A stretch of DNA of 64,000 nt from Gallionellaceae bacterium (GCA_028714875.1 JAQTLN010000014.1:1-64000), one strand, 5' to 3'; counted from the stretch's first letter, positions 38,101 to 47,093 are shown. Program-made: numbers and translations. The notes: a model not told the origin generated them from the sequence alone.

Positions 38101-39094
38101 GTTCGATCTCGAAAATGCGGAAGATTTCGTCCGACCACCACAGTCGATCGCGGGCCACATCGTGTTCCCAACTGCCGATATGGGCCACGCGCTGAGCCTC
38201 GCGCAGGCGCGCTTCGGAAAGACGCAACGCGGATTCCGCCGCCTTCTGGTCTTCCAGCATGCTGAGCAGGGCCTGGCGGGAATCGTCGGCGCGGGCGAGC
38301 AGCCCGGCCAGTTCCACCTGAGCACCGCGCGCCTGCATTTCCGCGTTTTCACGCTCGATCTCGTTTTTTTCCAGGGCCGCCAGCATGCGGTTGAAATCGT
38401 CGCCCAGGCGGCCGATTTCATCCTTGCGCCGGAAAGTGAGGTGAAAACCACGCTCTCCCGCCGCCACCCGCCCTACCCCATCGACCAGTCGACGCAGATT
38501 GCGCGTCAGGCCATGCGCGATCGCGAAGGCGAGCAAGGCGCCCAGGGCAATGCCGGTCAAGGTAAACAGAACGCCATCACGGCGAATCCGGCCGAGGCTG
38601 GCGGCGACCTCTTCGCGTCCCATGCCGACACGCGCCCAGGCGAGCAGGTGGCCCCCCGCCATCACCGGCACCGCCAGATCGATGACATCCTTGTCGCTGG
38701 CCAGAACCGTGGGCCGCGCGGGCGCCGTAAGCAGGGGACGGCTGCGCGCATCCGTCAGGTAGAGGCCGATGCGAGACGACTCGCTATGCGCCAGCACTCG
38801 GCCGTCCCGGCTGAGCAGCATGGCGTAACGCACGTTCGGTTCACGCTCCAGCGAGCGCACCACCTCTTGCAAGCCCACCACGTCATGGGCCATTACCCAG
38901 GAGGTGCTGCTCACCGCCAACGTGTTCGCCAGGCCGCGCGCCTGTTGCAGGCTGTTGCGTTGCAGAAACTCACTTTGCCGGATCACCAGATCGACCACCA
39001 GCAGGCTCATCAACAGGGTCAGCAGGAGCACGATGCCGAGGATCAGTTGCCGGCGTATCGAGAAACCCCGCAGGTAGCGGATCAGGGAGTTCAT
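35144..39094 (-). CDS. Large hybrid histidine kinase (HAMP-PAS-PAS-HK-REC-REC-Hpt)
   Basis: A 1316-residue kinase with an internal phosphorelay. TM1 is at about 16-38, a periplasmic domain at about 39-175, TM2 at about 178-200, HAMP at about 200-255, coiled coil, then PAS domains at about 308-420 and 425-545. HisKA carries His585 ([11 protein letters not shown]), followed by HATPase (about 685-800), receiver 1 with Asp874 (VVLDWRMPG), receiver 2 with Asp1017 (LILMDMQMP) and an Hpt domain with His1176 (AHSLKGAAG). The layout matches BarA/TorS-type unorthodox kinases. Its ATG overlaps the stop of the PhnD-like lipoprotein gene (ATGA), which suggests that the lipoprotein supplies ligand input, as TorT does for TorS. 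Confidence 0.93.
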   Translation of the reverse strand: MNSLIRYLRGFSIRRQLILGIVLLLTLLMSLLVVDLVIRQSEFLQRNSLQQARGLANTLAVSSTSWVMAHDVVGLQEVVRSLEREPNVRYAMLLSRDGRVLAHSESSRIGLYLTDARSRPLLTAPARPTVLASDKDVIDLAVPVMAGGHLLAWARVGMGREEVAASLGRIRRDGVLFTLTGIALGALLAFAIAHGLTRNLRRLVDGVGRVAAGERGFHLTFRRKDEIGRLGDDFNRMLAALEKNEIERENAEMQARGAQVELAGLLARADDSRQALLSMLEDQKAAESALRLSEARLREAQRVAHIGSWEHDVARDRLWWSDEIFRIFEIEPEAFGASYQAFLAVIHPDDRERVKRAYQDSISNKTPYDIVHRVSLSGGRVKYVQERCETHYGAEGGARRSFGTAQDVSERVLAEAALRENEFLFRSQFDRGNFGIAITSPEKGWLRINPYLCDMLGYDERELQGMNWAEMTYPDDLAADEARFERLLAGEIEAYELDKRFVSKSGEIVYTHLSVSCFRENGRVKFVIASLLDIGERKRAEAAIQQLNADLEQRVSDRTHELVQAKQDAEAANQAKSAFLANMSHEIRTPMNAIVGFTHLLQVGSQDPEQRDKLGKIADSARHLLAVINDVLDLSKIEAGKLSLENSDFDLDRLLGGVADLILDKARGKGLELVVDIAPDLPRWLQGDATRLTQALLNYAGNAVKFTEAGSITLRAALIEENAADLLLRFEVRDSGIGIPEEALPRLFRAFEQADSSTTRRYGGTGLGLAITRRLAELMQGEVGVESLPGRGSVFWFSARLGRSTQTARRAPHPNLAGRRVLLADDVPEAREVLATMLRNLGPRVDSVESGEAALERLLAADQAGEAYELVVLDWRMPGLDGMETARRLQAMPLSRIPERLLVTAYDEPELRETARAAGFQAVLIKPVTPSTLYENLISLFDAGAGASPLTSPAEVRPAADFGAARLLLCEDNPINQEVALELLREAGLDADLAENGLVALEKVRQADPPYDLILMDMQMPLMDGLEATRAIRALPGQEKVAILAMTANAFSEDRQRCLEAGMNDHVAKPVDPDALFAALTKWLPRRPRVLASRVPLDEDVATGFAGASPSIAAFATAFATIHGLDAKAGLRMTRGNPERYAALLRLFVEHHEPDVARLSASLASGDREQAKRLAHSLKGAAGTVGATALSGLAAELDAAISAERPEFEIAARIEAYAQAQQAFTAAVRAALAASSDLAGSSGAPPDPARARARLGQLAVLLAEGDARAISLAREITPDLRALLGDAADGLLRQIEIFDFEVALETIRAAREQLTD

Positions 39095-40002
39095 GGTTGT
39101 TCCGGCAATGGCCGCACGGTCTGGCTGAAGCGCGCGACGAAATCGCGCACCGGCCGGTAGGCCGCCTCGCTCGCGGGCTCGAAGCGGGACAAGGGCAGAC
39201 GCTCCAGCATGGCGCGGCCGTCGCCGTTTTCATGCAGGCGGAACAGGGTGGCGGCGACCTTGTTCAGCAACGCCGGTGGAAAATCGTCGCGCGCCACCAG
39301 GCCGTTGTTGGGCAGTGGCTCGGTGCGCCATAACACCTTGAGCAGGGCGGCCCGATCGGGATGATCCTTCTGGAAAGCGACCCAGGGTGGTGGCCAGGTG
39401 GCGGCGGCGGCGGCATCGCCAAGATAGGCATTCATGATCGAGGATTCCTGCGAGCCGACGTAGCGCGCTTCATACGCGCTTATCGGCAGGCCGTGATCGC
39501 GCAGGAATTGCTGCGGCATCATGGCGGCGGCGAGCGCCGTTTTCGCGGGGAAACTGACCACCTTGCCTTTCAGATCGGCCACCTCGCGGATGGGGCTGTC
39601 CTTCCGCACCAGGAAGATGCCGCGGAACTGGTCGTCGTCGCCCATCTTGCCGAACACGCGGTAACCGTGATCCAGGGCGTTGATGGTCTGGTATGGGTTG
39701 GGCAGCGCCAGATCGAACTGGCGGCCATACAACTTCTTGTCGAATTCCTCGTAGTTGCGCGAGGCCTCCAGAACGAAGCGGGCCTCCGGAATCTCCACGT
39801 TGAGGCGGTCGACTATCGGGCCGTAGACCGCGAACAGCCGCGCGGGATTGTGTAAAGGATGCACGGCGAAACGGTATTCCTTGTGGGTCGGCGCGCTCGC
39901 CGGTCGCTGGCCGAACTCCGGCTGGTAGGTGGTCTGATGCTCGCCATTACCGCACGCCACAAGCAGGAAGGTGAGGAGCGGCGCGACGAGAAAGGCTTTC
40001 AT
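39091..40002 (-). CDS. PhnD-like periplasmic binding lipoprotein
   Basis: A 303-residue substrate-binding protein of the phosphate/phosphite/phosphonate (PhnD) type, probably anchored by a lipid at Cys17 (LLVACGN). The core (about 40-290) has the typical [15 protein letters not shown] and [14 protein letters not shown] segments. No permease or ATPase gene adjoins; instead it is joined by four-base overlaps to a PAS protein upstream and a hybrid kinase downstream. It therefore probably senses rather than transports. The true start is the ATG at 40002 after AGGGG; the long frame to 40296 overlaps the CBS gene. Confidence 0.88.
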   Translation of the reverse strand: MKAFLVAPLLTFLLVACGNGEHQTTYQPEFGQRPASAPTHKEYRFAVHPLHNPARLFAVYGPIVDRLNVEIPEARFVLEASRNYEEFDKKLYGRQFDLALPNPYQTINALDHGYRVFGKMGDDDQFRGIFLVRKDSPIREVADLKGKVVSFPAKTALAAAMMPQQFLRDHGLPISAYEARYVGSQESSIMNAYLGDAAAAATWPPPWVAFQKDHPDRAALLKVLWRTEPLPNNGLVARDDFPPALLNKVAATLFRLHENGDGRAMLERLPLSRFEPASEAAYRPVRDFVARFSQTVRPLPEQP

Positions 40003-41684
40003 TGCCCCTTCCCTCGTGTTTCCGCGCTGCCGTAGCGTGGCAACTGCCCGTGTTCCGCCAGAAGGGCGTTCACTTCCCGCTTGAGTTCCAGGATGCGCAT
40101 TTCGCGCCCCAGCGTCGCGTCCTGCCAGCGGCGCAGTTCCGCGATCTGGCTGGCGAGCTGTTCCTGATATTGGCGATTGGCGGTGATGTCGCGGGCGATG
40201 CCGAGCACGCCGACCAGCCGTCCCTCGGCGTCGCGCATGGGCAGCTTGATGGTTTCCAACAGCGCGCGATGCCCATCGTCGGCGAAAACGACCCACTCCT
40301 CGTTGACGCTGGGCCCATCCGTGAGGATCGCCTTGCGATCATGCTCGCGGAAGGAATCAGCCAGTTCGCGCTCGACAAAGTCGTAATCGGTCTTGCCGAC
40401 GATGTCCGCTTCACCCAAACCGACGAAGCGCTCGAACATGGGATTGCAGTCGAGATAAACGCCTTCGGTGTCTTTCAACCAGATCAGATCGGGAATCGTC
40501 CGGACCAGGGTACGCAGACGCGCGCGCTCGTCCTCAAGATCGCGCCGCAGCCGTTTCGCGCCGCTCACGTCGATGGCGATGCCGGCGCTGAGCAAGGGTT
40601 GCCCCGCCGCGTCGTGGCGGGTGGTCTGCCCGCGCAAGGAAATCCAGCGCGCGTCGTCCCGCGTGTCGCGATTTCCCGGCAGGCGAAAATCGGCCGAGCA
40701 ATAGGTGGCCTCGCTTTGATCGGCGGCCAATAGGCGCCGTAACCAGTTTGAAAATTCGCCCACCGTTGGCTCGCCGTGCAACATGGCGCACAGCGTGCCG
40801 CTACAGTTCAGGCGACCCGAGGCATGGTCGTATTCCCAGGTGCCCACGCCGGTGGCTTCGAGCAGCCATTGCAGCCGGGTTTCCAGATGCGCGTGGCTTT
40901 CTTCCAGCAGCAACACGCCAAGCTGCTCCAGCAAACGATGCTGGCTGACCACCCCGACGATGTCGCCCGCCGCGCCAAGCACGGCCATGTGGCGTACCCG
41001 CGACGCGGCCATGCGTTCGACCGCCACGCCGACGGAAGTGCCGACGGGGATTGAAAGCAGCGGCGCGGACATCACCTCGCGCAGCGGCAGCGCGGCGGGT
41101 TCAGGATGTGTCGCCAGCAGGCGCGGCAGATCGCGCTCGGTCAGGATGCCCAGTGGGTGCCCCTGTTCGGCGACGATGACGTATTCCAGCTTGCTCGCCA
41201 CCATCTGGGCCAGCGCCACAGACAACGGCGTGTCCGGGGCCAGCAGGATGTTTCCGGACTCGGTGACGCTGTCCAGATTTTGCAGGCGCTCGTAAACGTC
41301 GCGCCCGAGATGGCCGCGGAAATCGCTTTCGCTGACGATGCCGACCAGGTTGTCCAGCGCATCGACCACGACCAGATGGCGAATGCCGTGCTGCATCAAG
41401 AGCAGATGCCCGGAGCGGAAGTCGAGGTCCGCCGTCGCCGTCACCACCGGCGCCCCCATCAGGCCGCGCAACGACGTCGTCGGGGCGATGCCGTCATGCG
41501 CCAGGCAGACGACATCCCGCTCGGTCAGGATGCCGACCGGCCGCCCATTTTCCAGCACCAGCAGGCACGAAACATGTTGCTCGACCATGCGGCGCACGGC
41601 GGTTTCCACGGCGCAGTCCGGGGTGACCGTGACGACCTGGGAGGTAACGATGTCGGCCAGGGTGAGTTGATCGAGCGCGGCCAT
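39999..41684 (-). CDS. Four-CBS, two-PAS regulatory protein without output domain
   Basis: A 561-residue cytoplasmic protein: two CBS pairs (about 7-130 and 140-255), PAS at about 275-380, a second PAS at about 395-510 (DLIWLKDTEGVYLDCNPMF, KTDYDFV), and a terminal coiled coil (about 510-545). CBS pairs usually bind adenine nucleotides, and PAS domains bind ligands or mediate dimers. No kinase, cyclase or DNA-binding part follows, so it probably modulates a partner, most likely one of the two hybrid kinases of the same operon. ATG 41684 is chosen over an upstream TTG. Head of the operon; no clear promoter motif recognised. Confidence 0.85.
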   Translation of the reverse strand: MAALDQLTLADIVTSQVVTVTPDCAVETAVRRMVEQHVSCLLVLENGRPVGILTERDVVCLAHDGIAPTTSLRGLMGAPVVTATADLDFRSGHLLLMQHGIRHLVVVDALDNLVGIVSESDFRGHLGRDVYERLQNLDSVTESGNILLAPDTPLSVALAQMVASKLEYVIVAEQGHPLGILTERDLPRLLATHPEPAALPLREVMSAPLLSIPVGTSVGVAVERMAASRVRHMAVLGAAGDIVGVVSQHRLLEQLGVLLLEESHAHLETRLQWLLEATGVGTWEYDHASGRLNCSGTLCAMLHGEPTVGEFSNWLRRLLAADQSEATYCSADFRLPGNRDTRDDARWISLRGQTTRHDAAGQPLLSAGIAIDVSGAKRLRRDLEDERARLRTLVRTIPDLIWLKDTEGVYLDCNPMFERFVGLGEADIVGKTDYDFVERELADSFREHDRKAILTDGPSVNEEWVVFADDGHRALLETIKLPMRDAEGRLVGVLGIARDITANRQYQEQLASQIAELRRWQDATLGREMRILELKREVNALLAEHGQLPRYGSAETRGKGQ

Positions 41685-41841
41685 GGTCAATCGCCGGTCA
41701 TGCCGAAATGAGCGCGCGAGACGGCGGGTTTCCCATCTCCCGCCGCCGCCCCACGGCGCATAGCCATACGATCGCTAGACTTCGCCTGACGACAACCTTG
41801 ATCCATTTTATTTATCTCCGTTCAGCAAGACCGACTACAAG

Positions 41842-42969
41842 CTACTCCCGCGCGACATCGGCATAACGCTCGGCGATGGCCACGAATTCGTCGTAGACAT
41901 CGAGGAAAGCATCCACCACATCGGGGTCGAAATGACGGCCCCGTTCCGCCACGATGATCCCGCGCGCCTGTTCATAAGGCATCGGCGGCTTGTAGACGCG
42001 GCGCGAAATGAGCGCGTCGAAGACATCGGCCAGCGCCATGAGACGGGCGGGAATCGGAATGGTGGCCCCGACCAGGCCATCCGGGTAGCCGTAGCCATCC
42101 CATTTCTCGTGGTGCCAGTGCGCGATCTCCTTGGCGATGGCGAGAAATGCCACCGGTTTGATCGCGTCGCGTTCCGCCTGCTCGATCGCCTCGGACCCCA
42201 GGCGGGCATGGGTCTTCATGGTGTCCCACTCCTCCGGCGTGAGCTTGCCGGGCTTCAGCAGGATGTGGTCGGGGATGCCGACCTTGCCGATGTCATGCAG
42301 CGGCGCCGACTTGGCCAACTGCTCGATGTAGTCATCGCTGAGCAATCGGGAAAAATTCGGGTGCGTCCGCAGGCGGGTGGCCAAGGCCCGCACATAGGAT
42401 TGCGTGCGATGGATGTGATTGCCGGTTTCCGTGTCGCGCGTCTCCGCCAAGCGCGCCAGCGCGTGAATGCTGACATCCTGGATCAACAGGATTTCACCGA
42501 GACGCGCCGCCACTTCGGCTTCCAGCACCTCGTTCTTGTTTTTAAGCCAGTCGCGCGCCTCTTTCAGCTCCAGTTGCGCCTTCACCCGCGCCAGCACGAT
42601 GGGCGGCCGAATCGGCTTGGTGATGTAGTCCACGGCGCCCAGATCGAAGCCGCGTTGTTCCTCTTCCATGGCGGTCATCGCGGTCACGAAAATGACCGGC
42701 ACATGGGCGGTCGCGGGGTTTTCCTTGAGTCGGACGAGCACGCCGTAGCCATCCATGTCCGGCATCATCACATCGAGCAGAATCAGATCCGGTTTCGGCT
42801 CCGACTGCGCCAGACGCAACGCGCGCGGCCCGGAATTGGCCACCAGCACCCGATACGAAGGCGCCAGGAGTTCGGACAGAACGGTCAGATTTTCCGGCGT
42901 GTCATCCACCACCAGCAGCGTGGCGATCCCCGGGGTGCCACTTGGGTGGGTGATCTGATTGGATGTCAT
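41842..42969 (-). CDS. RpfG-type response regulator: REC plus HD-GYP phosphodiesterase
   Basis: A 375-residue c-di-GMP phosphodiesterase. The receiver domain (about 17-135) has phospho-acceptor Asp66 (LLDVMMPDMDG) and the conserved KPI motif. A helical linker leads to an HD-GYP domain (about 160-360) with ETGNHIHRTQ, HDIGK and the HHEKWDGYGYPDGL signature, all metal and catalytic residues apparently present. Phosphorylation, perhaps by one of the adjacent hybrid kinases, would control activity. It lies 158 bp upstream of the CBS-PAS operon on the same strand. Confidence 0.93.
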   Translation of the reverse strand: MTSNQITHPSGTPGIATLLVVDDTPENLTVLSELLAPSYRVLVANSGPRALRLAQSEPKPDLILLDVMMPDMDGYGVLVRLKENPATAHVPVIFVTAMTAMEEEQRGFDLGAVDYITKPIRPPIVLARVKAQLELKEARDWLKNKNEVLEAEVAARLGEILLIQDVSIHALARLAETRDTETGNHIHRTQSYVRALATRLRTHPNFSRLLSDDYIEQLAKSAPLHDIGKVGIPDHILLKPGKLTPEEWDTMKTHARLGSEAIEQAERDAIKPVAFLAIAKEIAHWHHEKWDGYGYPDGLVGATIPIPARLMALADVFDALISRRVYKPPMPYEQARGIIVAERGRHFDPDVVDAFLDVYDEFVAIAERYADVARE

Positions 42970-43089
42970 GGCGTTATCAGGGTTATTGATGTCCCGATAA
43001 CGGCTCGCGCGTGAAATTATTTAAGCAATATTTCGACACCCCCGGCAGACAGCCGAATACCGCTCGTCGATAACCAGGCAAACAAGGTA

Positions 43090-43127
43090 GGTCGGGTTAG
43101 GCGCGGCTTTGTGCGCCGTAACCCGAC
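43090..43127. repeat. REP-like hairpin, copy 2
   Basis: GGTCGGGTTAGGCGC pairs with GCGCCGTAACCCGAC. Same element as at 15341-15379 and 43184-43221. Confidence 0.85.
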
Positions 43128-43134
43128 ATGGCGG

Positions 43135-43177
43135 CTACGCCAGCTTGCGATATAGCGTGCGCTCGCTGATGCCCAGC
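43135..43177 (-). pseudogene. Duplicated 3' end of the sigma-54 regulator gene
   Basis: On the minus strand this encodes [13 protein letters not shown]-stop, nearly the same as the last 12 codons of the regulator at 43270 ([13 protein letters not shown]). The two 43-bp segments differ at only a few bases. The fragment and a REP hairpin sit on each side of a second REP hairpin, so it looks like a tandem duplication involving the repeat. Confidence 0.85.
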
Positions 43178-43183
43178 CAGGTA

Positions 43184-43221
43184 GGTCGGGTTAGGCGCGG
43201 TTCTTTGCGCCATCACCCGAC
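43184..43221. repeat. REP-like hairpin, copy 3
   Basis: GGTCGGGTTAGGCGC pairs, with two mismatches, with GCGCCATCACCCGAC. A separate hairpin CCCACGC/GCGTGGG follows at about 43246-43264, immediately before the regulator stop, and could terminate it. Confidence 0.8.
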
Positions 43222-43269
43222 ATGGCGGGGTTGACAACCGGCACCCACGCGCCAGCGTGGGCGCCCGAT

Positions 43270-44550
43270 CTACACCAGCTTGCGATACAGCGTCCGCTCG
43301 CTGATGCCCAGTCTTCGCGCCAGTTCCTTGCGGTCGCCGTCGAGTTGCGTCAGCGCCTGGCGCACATAGCGGCGTTCGGCTTCATCCAGGGGGAGGATGG
43401 GTTCCTGTGCTCGCGGCGCGGGTGAGCGGGCGAATTCCAGATCATCGGCCAGACTGAGTACGTCACCGTCGGCCATCAACATGGCGCGTTCCAGCAGGTT
43501 TCTGAGTTCCCGGATGTTGCCGGGAAAGTTGAATTCCAACAGCCGCGCCTGCGCTTCCGCATTCAGGCGAAGAGGCCGCTCCGGTGCCAGGCGGGTAAGT
43601 AGATGTTCGACCAGCAGAGGCAGGTCTTCGCGTCGTTCGCGCAGGGCGGGCAGGCGAATGGGGAAAGTGGCGAGGCGGTAATACAGGTCGCGGCGGAATT
43701 CCCCGCTTTCCACCATCGCCGCCAGATCGCGATGGGTGGCGCATACCAGGCGAAAGTCGGCGCGCAGTATCTCGACGCCGCCGACGCGGCGGTAGGTGCC
43801 GGTTTCCAGCAGGCGCAAAAGCTTGACCTGCAAGTGCAGCGGGATGTCACCCAGTTCGTCGAGAAACAGCGTGCCGCCGGCCGCCGCCTCCACCAGACCG
43901 CGCTTCCTCTGGCTGGCCCCGGTGAAAGCGCCTTTTTCGTAGCCGAACAATTCCGACTCGAACAGGCTTTCGGTCATGCCGGAGCAGTCCACCGGCACGA
44001 ACGGCTGTTCCCGCCGCGAGCTGAGGGCATGCACGGCCTGCGCGGCGAGTTCCTTGCCAGTGCCGGATTCACCCAGCAGCAGCACCGGGGTCATGGCCAG
44101 CGCGACACGATTGATCAGATCGAGCATGCGGGTGAAGCCGGGCGAATGGCCCACCATGCCCAACGCGCCCGGCTGACGGCCAGTTTCGTGGAGAAAACGC
44201 ATGGTTTCCACGAAGTAGGTGAGCTGGCCAGCCGCGTCGTGTATCGGCACCAGTTCCACATCGACATACTCCTGGCCGCGCGGAGTGTGATGCAGATGCA
44301 GAACGCGGCTGGCCTGCTGGGTCTTCATCGCGTTCTGGCGCGGACAGGACTCGCCGCACTGATCGCACGGCTTGGCATAGTGGTGCGAGATTTCGTAGCA
44401 GGTACGCCCGAGGATGTCGCCGCCGAAGATGTGCTGGTAGGCCGCGTTGGCCGCGATGATGCGGTAATCCGGGTCGACCAGAATGCGCGGTTCGGGCAGG
44501 GCTTCGAGCAGGGCGAGCAGTTCACCCGGGGGGGGAGTCAGGTTTTTCAT
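43270..44550 (-). CDS. Sigma-54-dependent transcriptional activator with PAS sensor
   Basis: A 426-residue enhancer-binding protein. The PAS domain (about 8-120) holds a cysteine cluster in [11 protein letters not shown], a candidate redox or Fe-S sensing site. An AAA+ domain (about 130-370) has Walker A GESGTGKE, the sigma-54 contact loop GAFTGA and Walker [12 protein letters not shown] Fis-type helix-turn-helix (about 385-426) ends [11 protein letters not shown]. It is divergent from the NifX-like gene at 44785, which has a good sigma-54 promoter, its probable target. Start choice: the ATG at 44550 gives a normal PAS N-terminus; in-frame starts at 44577 and 44586 (TTG) exist and none has a strong ribosome-binding site. 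Confidence 0.92.
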   Translation of the reverse strand: MKNLTPPPGELLALLEALPEPRILVDPDYRIIAANAAYQHIFGGDILGRTCYEISHHYAKPCDQCGESCPRQNAMKTQQASRVLHLHHTPRGQEYVDVELVPIHDAAGQLTYFVETMRFLHETGRQPGALGMVGHSPGFTRMLDLINRVALAMTPVLLLGESGTGKELAAQAVHALSSRREQPFVPVDCSGMTESLFESELFGYEKGAFTGASQRKRGLVEAAAGGTLFLDELGDIPLHLQVKLLRLLETGTYRRVGGVEILRADFRLVCATHRDLAAMVESGEFRRDLYYRLATFPIRLPALRERREDLPLLVEHLLTRLAPERPLRLNAEAQARLLEFNFPGNIRELRNLLERAMLMADGDVLSLADDLEFARSPAPRAQEPILPLDEAERRYVRQALTQLDGDRKELARRLGISERTLYRKLV

Positions 44551-44667
44551 GCCAGTACTGTCAGGCACCACTGTCATCCATGTCAATATCGAATCGAAAT
44601 CCGCGCCGCCGCGCCTTCCATTCCGACAAAAGTTTCTAATAATCAGAGACTTGAAAGCAGAAGCTTA

Positions 44668-44684
44668 TTGGCACAGGCATTGCT
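44668..44684 (+). promoter_or_regulatory. Sigma-54 (-24/-12) promoter
   Basis: TTGGCACAGGCATTGCT matches the TGGCAC-N5-TTGC consensus, with exactly 10 bases between the GG and GC dinucleotides. The expected transcription start is near 44695, 90 bp before the NifX-like gene. The adjacent divergent gene encodes a sigma-54 activator. Confidence 0.85.
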
Positions 44685-44784
44685 ATCCATATCGTGATTG
44701 CAACGTGCCGACCAGCAGCCCGCGCGCACGCGATAAACACGCATGCAGAGCGCCGCGCTCTGAACCAACCCGAGGAAGATCGCC

Positions 44785-45231
44785 ATGAAAATCGCCGTCA
44801 CCAGCCAGAACCGCAAAACCATCACCGGCCACGCCGGCAAATGCCGCAAGTTCTGGATCTATGAAGTCGAAGGCGGCGCCGTCAGGAGCAGACAGCTGCT
44901 GGAACTGCCCATCGAGCAAAGCTTCCACGAAAGCGAGCAGGGCGCGCCACATCCGCTCGACGACGTGAATGTGCTGATTTCCGGTGGCATGGGGATGGGC
45001 CTGCAAGCTCGTCTGAAACAGATGGGCATACTTGCGGTGGCAACCGGGGAAACCGACATCGAGCGCGCCGTGGCCGCGTGGCTCGACGGCACCCTGGTGG
45101 AATTGCCGGCGGACACGCATCTTCCCGGCCTACACCACTATGGTCACCACGAGGAACACCATGGGAGTAGCCACGACCACGCGGTGGTGCTGGCCGAGTT
45201 GTGCGGCGACGACCTTTCCCGGCCAATTTGA
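44785..45231 (+). CDS. NifX/NifB-type FeMo-cofactor-fold protein with His-rich tail
   Basis: A 148-residue protein of the dinitrogenase iron-molybdenum cofactor (NifX/NafY) fold: MKIAVTSQN start, HAGKCRKFWIYEV, DDVNVLISGGMGMGL and ERAVAAWLDG. The C-terminal tail (about 112-140) is His-rich (HHYGHHEEHHGSSHDH) and likely binds metal. No nif genes are near, so a role in iron-sulfur or other metal cluster handling is more likely than nitrogen fixation; similar proteins occur in sigma-54-regulated orp clusters of sulfate reducers. AGGA precedes the ATG, and a sigma-54 promoter lies upstream. Paralogous to 45475-45822. Confidence 0.88.
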   Translation: MKIAVTSQNRKTITGHAGKCRKFWIYEVEGGAVRSRQLLELPIEQSFHESEQGAPHPLDDVNVLISGGMGMGLQARLKQMGILAVATGETDIERAVAAWLDGTLVELPADTHLPGLHHYGHHEEHHGSSHDHAVVLAELCGDDLSRPI

Positions 45232-45242
45232 AGGCCATGAGA

Positions 45243-45266
45243 TGAGGCGGAGTCCGAGCCGCCTCA
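45243..45266. terminator. Hairpin between convergent genes
   Basis: TGAGGCGG and CCGCCTCA form a perfect 8-bp stem around an 8-base loop. It sits between the end of the plus-strand NifX-like gene (45231) and the stop of the small minus-strand frame at 45264, where a bidirectional terminator would be expected. No long T-run follows. Confidence 0.5.
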
Positions 45267-45452
45267 CTTTCCTCGCCAGATATGACACCCGTTCTTGCCA
45301 TAATTGACAGCCTTGGCCTTGTTTCCCACCATGGCCACCCGAAGGAAAGTCGACTCGACGCTGGCAAATTCACGCCAGGATGCGCATCGCACCACCTCCG
45401 CGTCATGCAATCCAGGAGCGGGCCTGGTAATTGCTTTATTTGGGGTAATCAT
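45264..45452 (-). CDS. Small ORF between the two NifX-like genes
   Basis: A 62-residue frame starting MITPNKAITRPAPGL and continuing RCASWREFASVESTFLRVAM, then GNKAKAVNYGKNGCHIWRGK. The C-terminal two thirds reads like a genuine compact domain with two cysteines. It starts 22 bp from the divergent ATG at 45475, with GGGTAAGC before its start, and ends at a hairpin. No family recognised. Against it: it overlaps the control region of the second NifX-like gene. Confidence 0.35.
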   Translation of the reverse strand: MITPNKAITRPAPGLHDAEVVRCASWREFASVESTFLRVAMVGNKAKAVNYGKNGCHIWRGK

Positions 45453-45462
45453 GCTTACCCAA
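45440..45462. promoter_or_regulatory. Palindrome covering the divergent start region
   Basis: TTGGGGTAA and TTACCCAA are inverted around TCATGC, just upstream of the second NifX-like gene and overlapping the start codon of the small minus-strand frame. It could be an operator. Confidence 0.35.
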
Positions 45463-45474
45463 TAAGGCACCTCC

Positions 45475-45822
45475 ATGAAAATCGCCGTCACCAGCCAGAA
45501 CAGCACGACTGTCACCGACCATGCCGGCCAGTGCCGAAAATTCTGGATTTTCGAAACCGAATACGCCGCTGTGGTGGAAAAACACCTGGTCGAACTGCCT
45601 TTACGGCAGCGTCTCAAAGACGCCCTCCCCCACCCACTGGATGACGTCAACGTGCTGATTACCGGCGGCATGGCCAGCGCCTTGCGCTACCACCTCAAGC
45701 AACGCGGCATCCAGGCCGTGTCGACGCTGGAGAGCGACCCGGAGCGCGCGGTGGCCGCCTGGCTCAATGGCACCCTGGACGAAATGCCGCCGCTTAACCA
45801 CATCGTGCAAAGCAGCCACTAA
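45475..45822 (+). CDS. NifX/NifB-type FeMo-cofactor-fold protein, second copy
   Basis: A 115-residue paralogue of the protein at 44785: same MKIAVTSQN opening, HAGQCRKFWIFETE, LPHPLDDVNVLITGGMASAL and ERAVAAWLNG, but without the His-rich tail. The conserved Cys in AGQCRKFW is shared by both. The pair probably arose by duplication and may form heteromers or divide metal carriage and transfer. An own -24/-12 box was not found. Start ATG 45475, with a weak AAGG 11 bases upstream. Confidence 0.87.
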   Translation: MKIAVTSQNSTTVTDHAGQCRKFWIFETEYAAVVEKHLVELPLRQRLKDALPHPLDDVNVLITGGMASALRYHLKQRGIQAVSTLESDPERAVAAWLNGTLDEMPPLNHIVQSSH

Positions 45823-45926
45823 GCCAACACCTTGGCGCCGACAAAGATAGCGGCACCACAGGCAACGCGCCAGCCAATCCACGGGCTGGCAAAATGCGGC
45901 GACCACATCGCCCATCCTGGAGTCCC

Positions 45927-47066
45927 ATGAACGCTTCGCCCCACATTGTCATTTTGGGCGCCGGCTTTGCCGCGCTCACCGCGGCGCGCGAATTGCGCAA
46001 GCGCGCGCCCAACGCCCGGATCAGCCTGATCGCGCCCAAGGCCGAGTTCGTCTACCTGCCCAGCCTGATCTGGATTCCTTCCGGATTGCGCAAGGGCGAT
46101 GACCTGATTCTGCCGCTCGACCGCTTCTTGAATGACCACCGCGTCGAGTTCATCGCCGGCCGTGCCACGGGTTTGAGCGATAACGGCCGCACCGTGCTGA
46201 CCGACCAGGGTGACGTGGCAAACGATGCGCTACTCATCGCCAGCGGCGGACGCTTCATAAAGAAGCTGCCCGGCATCGAGCATGCACTGACTTTGTGCGA
46301 GGGTGTGGCCTCGGCGGAAGCCATCCGCGACCGTGTGAACGCCATGAACAGTGGACGCATCGCCCTCGGCTTCGGCGGCAATCCCAACGAGCCTTCCGCC
46401 ATGCGCGGCGGCCCCATGTTCGAACTCCTGTTCGGCCTGGACACCCTGCTGCGCCGGCAGGGCAAGCGCGACCAGATCGAGTTGACCTTCTTCAACGCCG
46501 CCGCCGAACCGGGCAAGCGCCTGGGTGAGAAGGCGGTCTCCGGGCTGTTGTCGGAGATGGCGAAGCGCCGCATCGACACCCACCTCGGCCACAAGCCGCT
46601 GGGCTTCTCGGAGAAGGGCGTGGATACCGAAGGCGGCCACATCAACGCCGATCTGATCCTGTTCATGCCCGGTCTTACCGGCCCGGCCTGGGCGGCGGAC
46701 ACGGGCCTGCCGCTATCGCCCGGCGGCTTCTTCAAGGCGGATGGGTTCTGCCGAGTGGAAGGCGCGGACAAGGTGTTCGTGGCCGGTGACGCCGGCAGTT
46801 TTCCCGGCCCGGACTGGATGCCGAAACAGGCGCACATGGCCGACCTGCAAGCGAAAGCGGCGGCGGAAAACCTGCTCCTGGCGCTGGACGGCAAGGAACC
46901 GACGGCGCGCTTCAAGGTGGAACTGATCTGCATCGTCGACACCATAGACGCCGGCATCCTGGTCTACCGCGATGAGAAACGCTCGCTGCTGTTCCCCTCG
47001 CTCAGGTTGTTCCACTGGGCGAAACGCTTTTTCGAGCGGCATTACCTGCGGGCGTTTCGCGAGTAA
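45927..47066 (+). CDS. SQR-like FAD-dependent oxidoreductase
   Basis: A 379-residue flavoprotein of the sulfide:quinone oxidoreductase / NDH-2-like family. The N-terminal FAD Rossmann motif is GAGFAALTAARELRKRAP, with the SQR-type FVYLPSLIWIPSG segment after it. The second FAD signature is KVFVAGDAGSFPGPDWMPKQ, and an amphipathic C-terminal helix (FHWAKRFFERHYLRAF) could dock it on the membrane. Cysteines occur in TLCEGV, GFCRVEG and ELICIVD, but the typical SQR redox pair is not evident, so sulfide as substrate is unproven. The start at 45927 follows GGAG; the frame extends upstream to 45894. Head of the redox gene set running to 50.7 kb. Confidence 0.85.
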   Translation: MNASPHIVILGAGFAALTAARELRKRAPNARISLIAPKAEFVYLPSLIWIPSGLRKGDDLILPLDRFLNDHRVEFIAGRATGLSDNGRTVLTDQGDVANDALLIASGGRFIKKLPGIEHALTLCEGVASAEAIRDRVNAMNSGRIALGFGGNPNEPSAMRGGPMFELLFGLDTLLRRQGKRDQIELTFFNAAAEPGKRLGEKAVSGLLSEMAKRRIDTHLGHKPLGFSEKGVDTEGGHINADLILFMPGLTGPAWAADTGLPLSPGGFFKADGFCRVEGADKVFVAGDAGSFPGPDWMPKQAHMADLQAKAAAENLLLALDGKEPTARFKVELICIVDTIDAGILVYRDEKRSLLFPSLRLFHWAKRFFERHYLRAFRE

Positions 47067-47093
47067 TGGGCAGCCCGACAACTCCCGCACCCG

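Noticed and set aside
44785-45822. Nitrogen fixation locus
   Set aside because: Only NifX-fold proteins are present; no nifHDK, nifB radical-SAM or nifEN gene occurs in the window.
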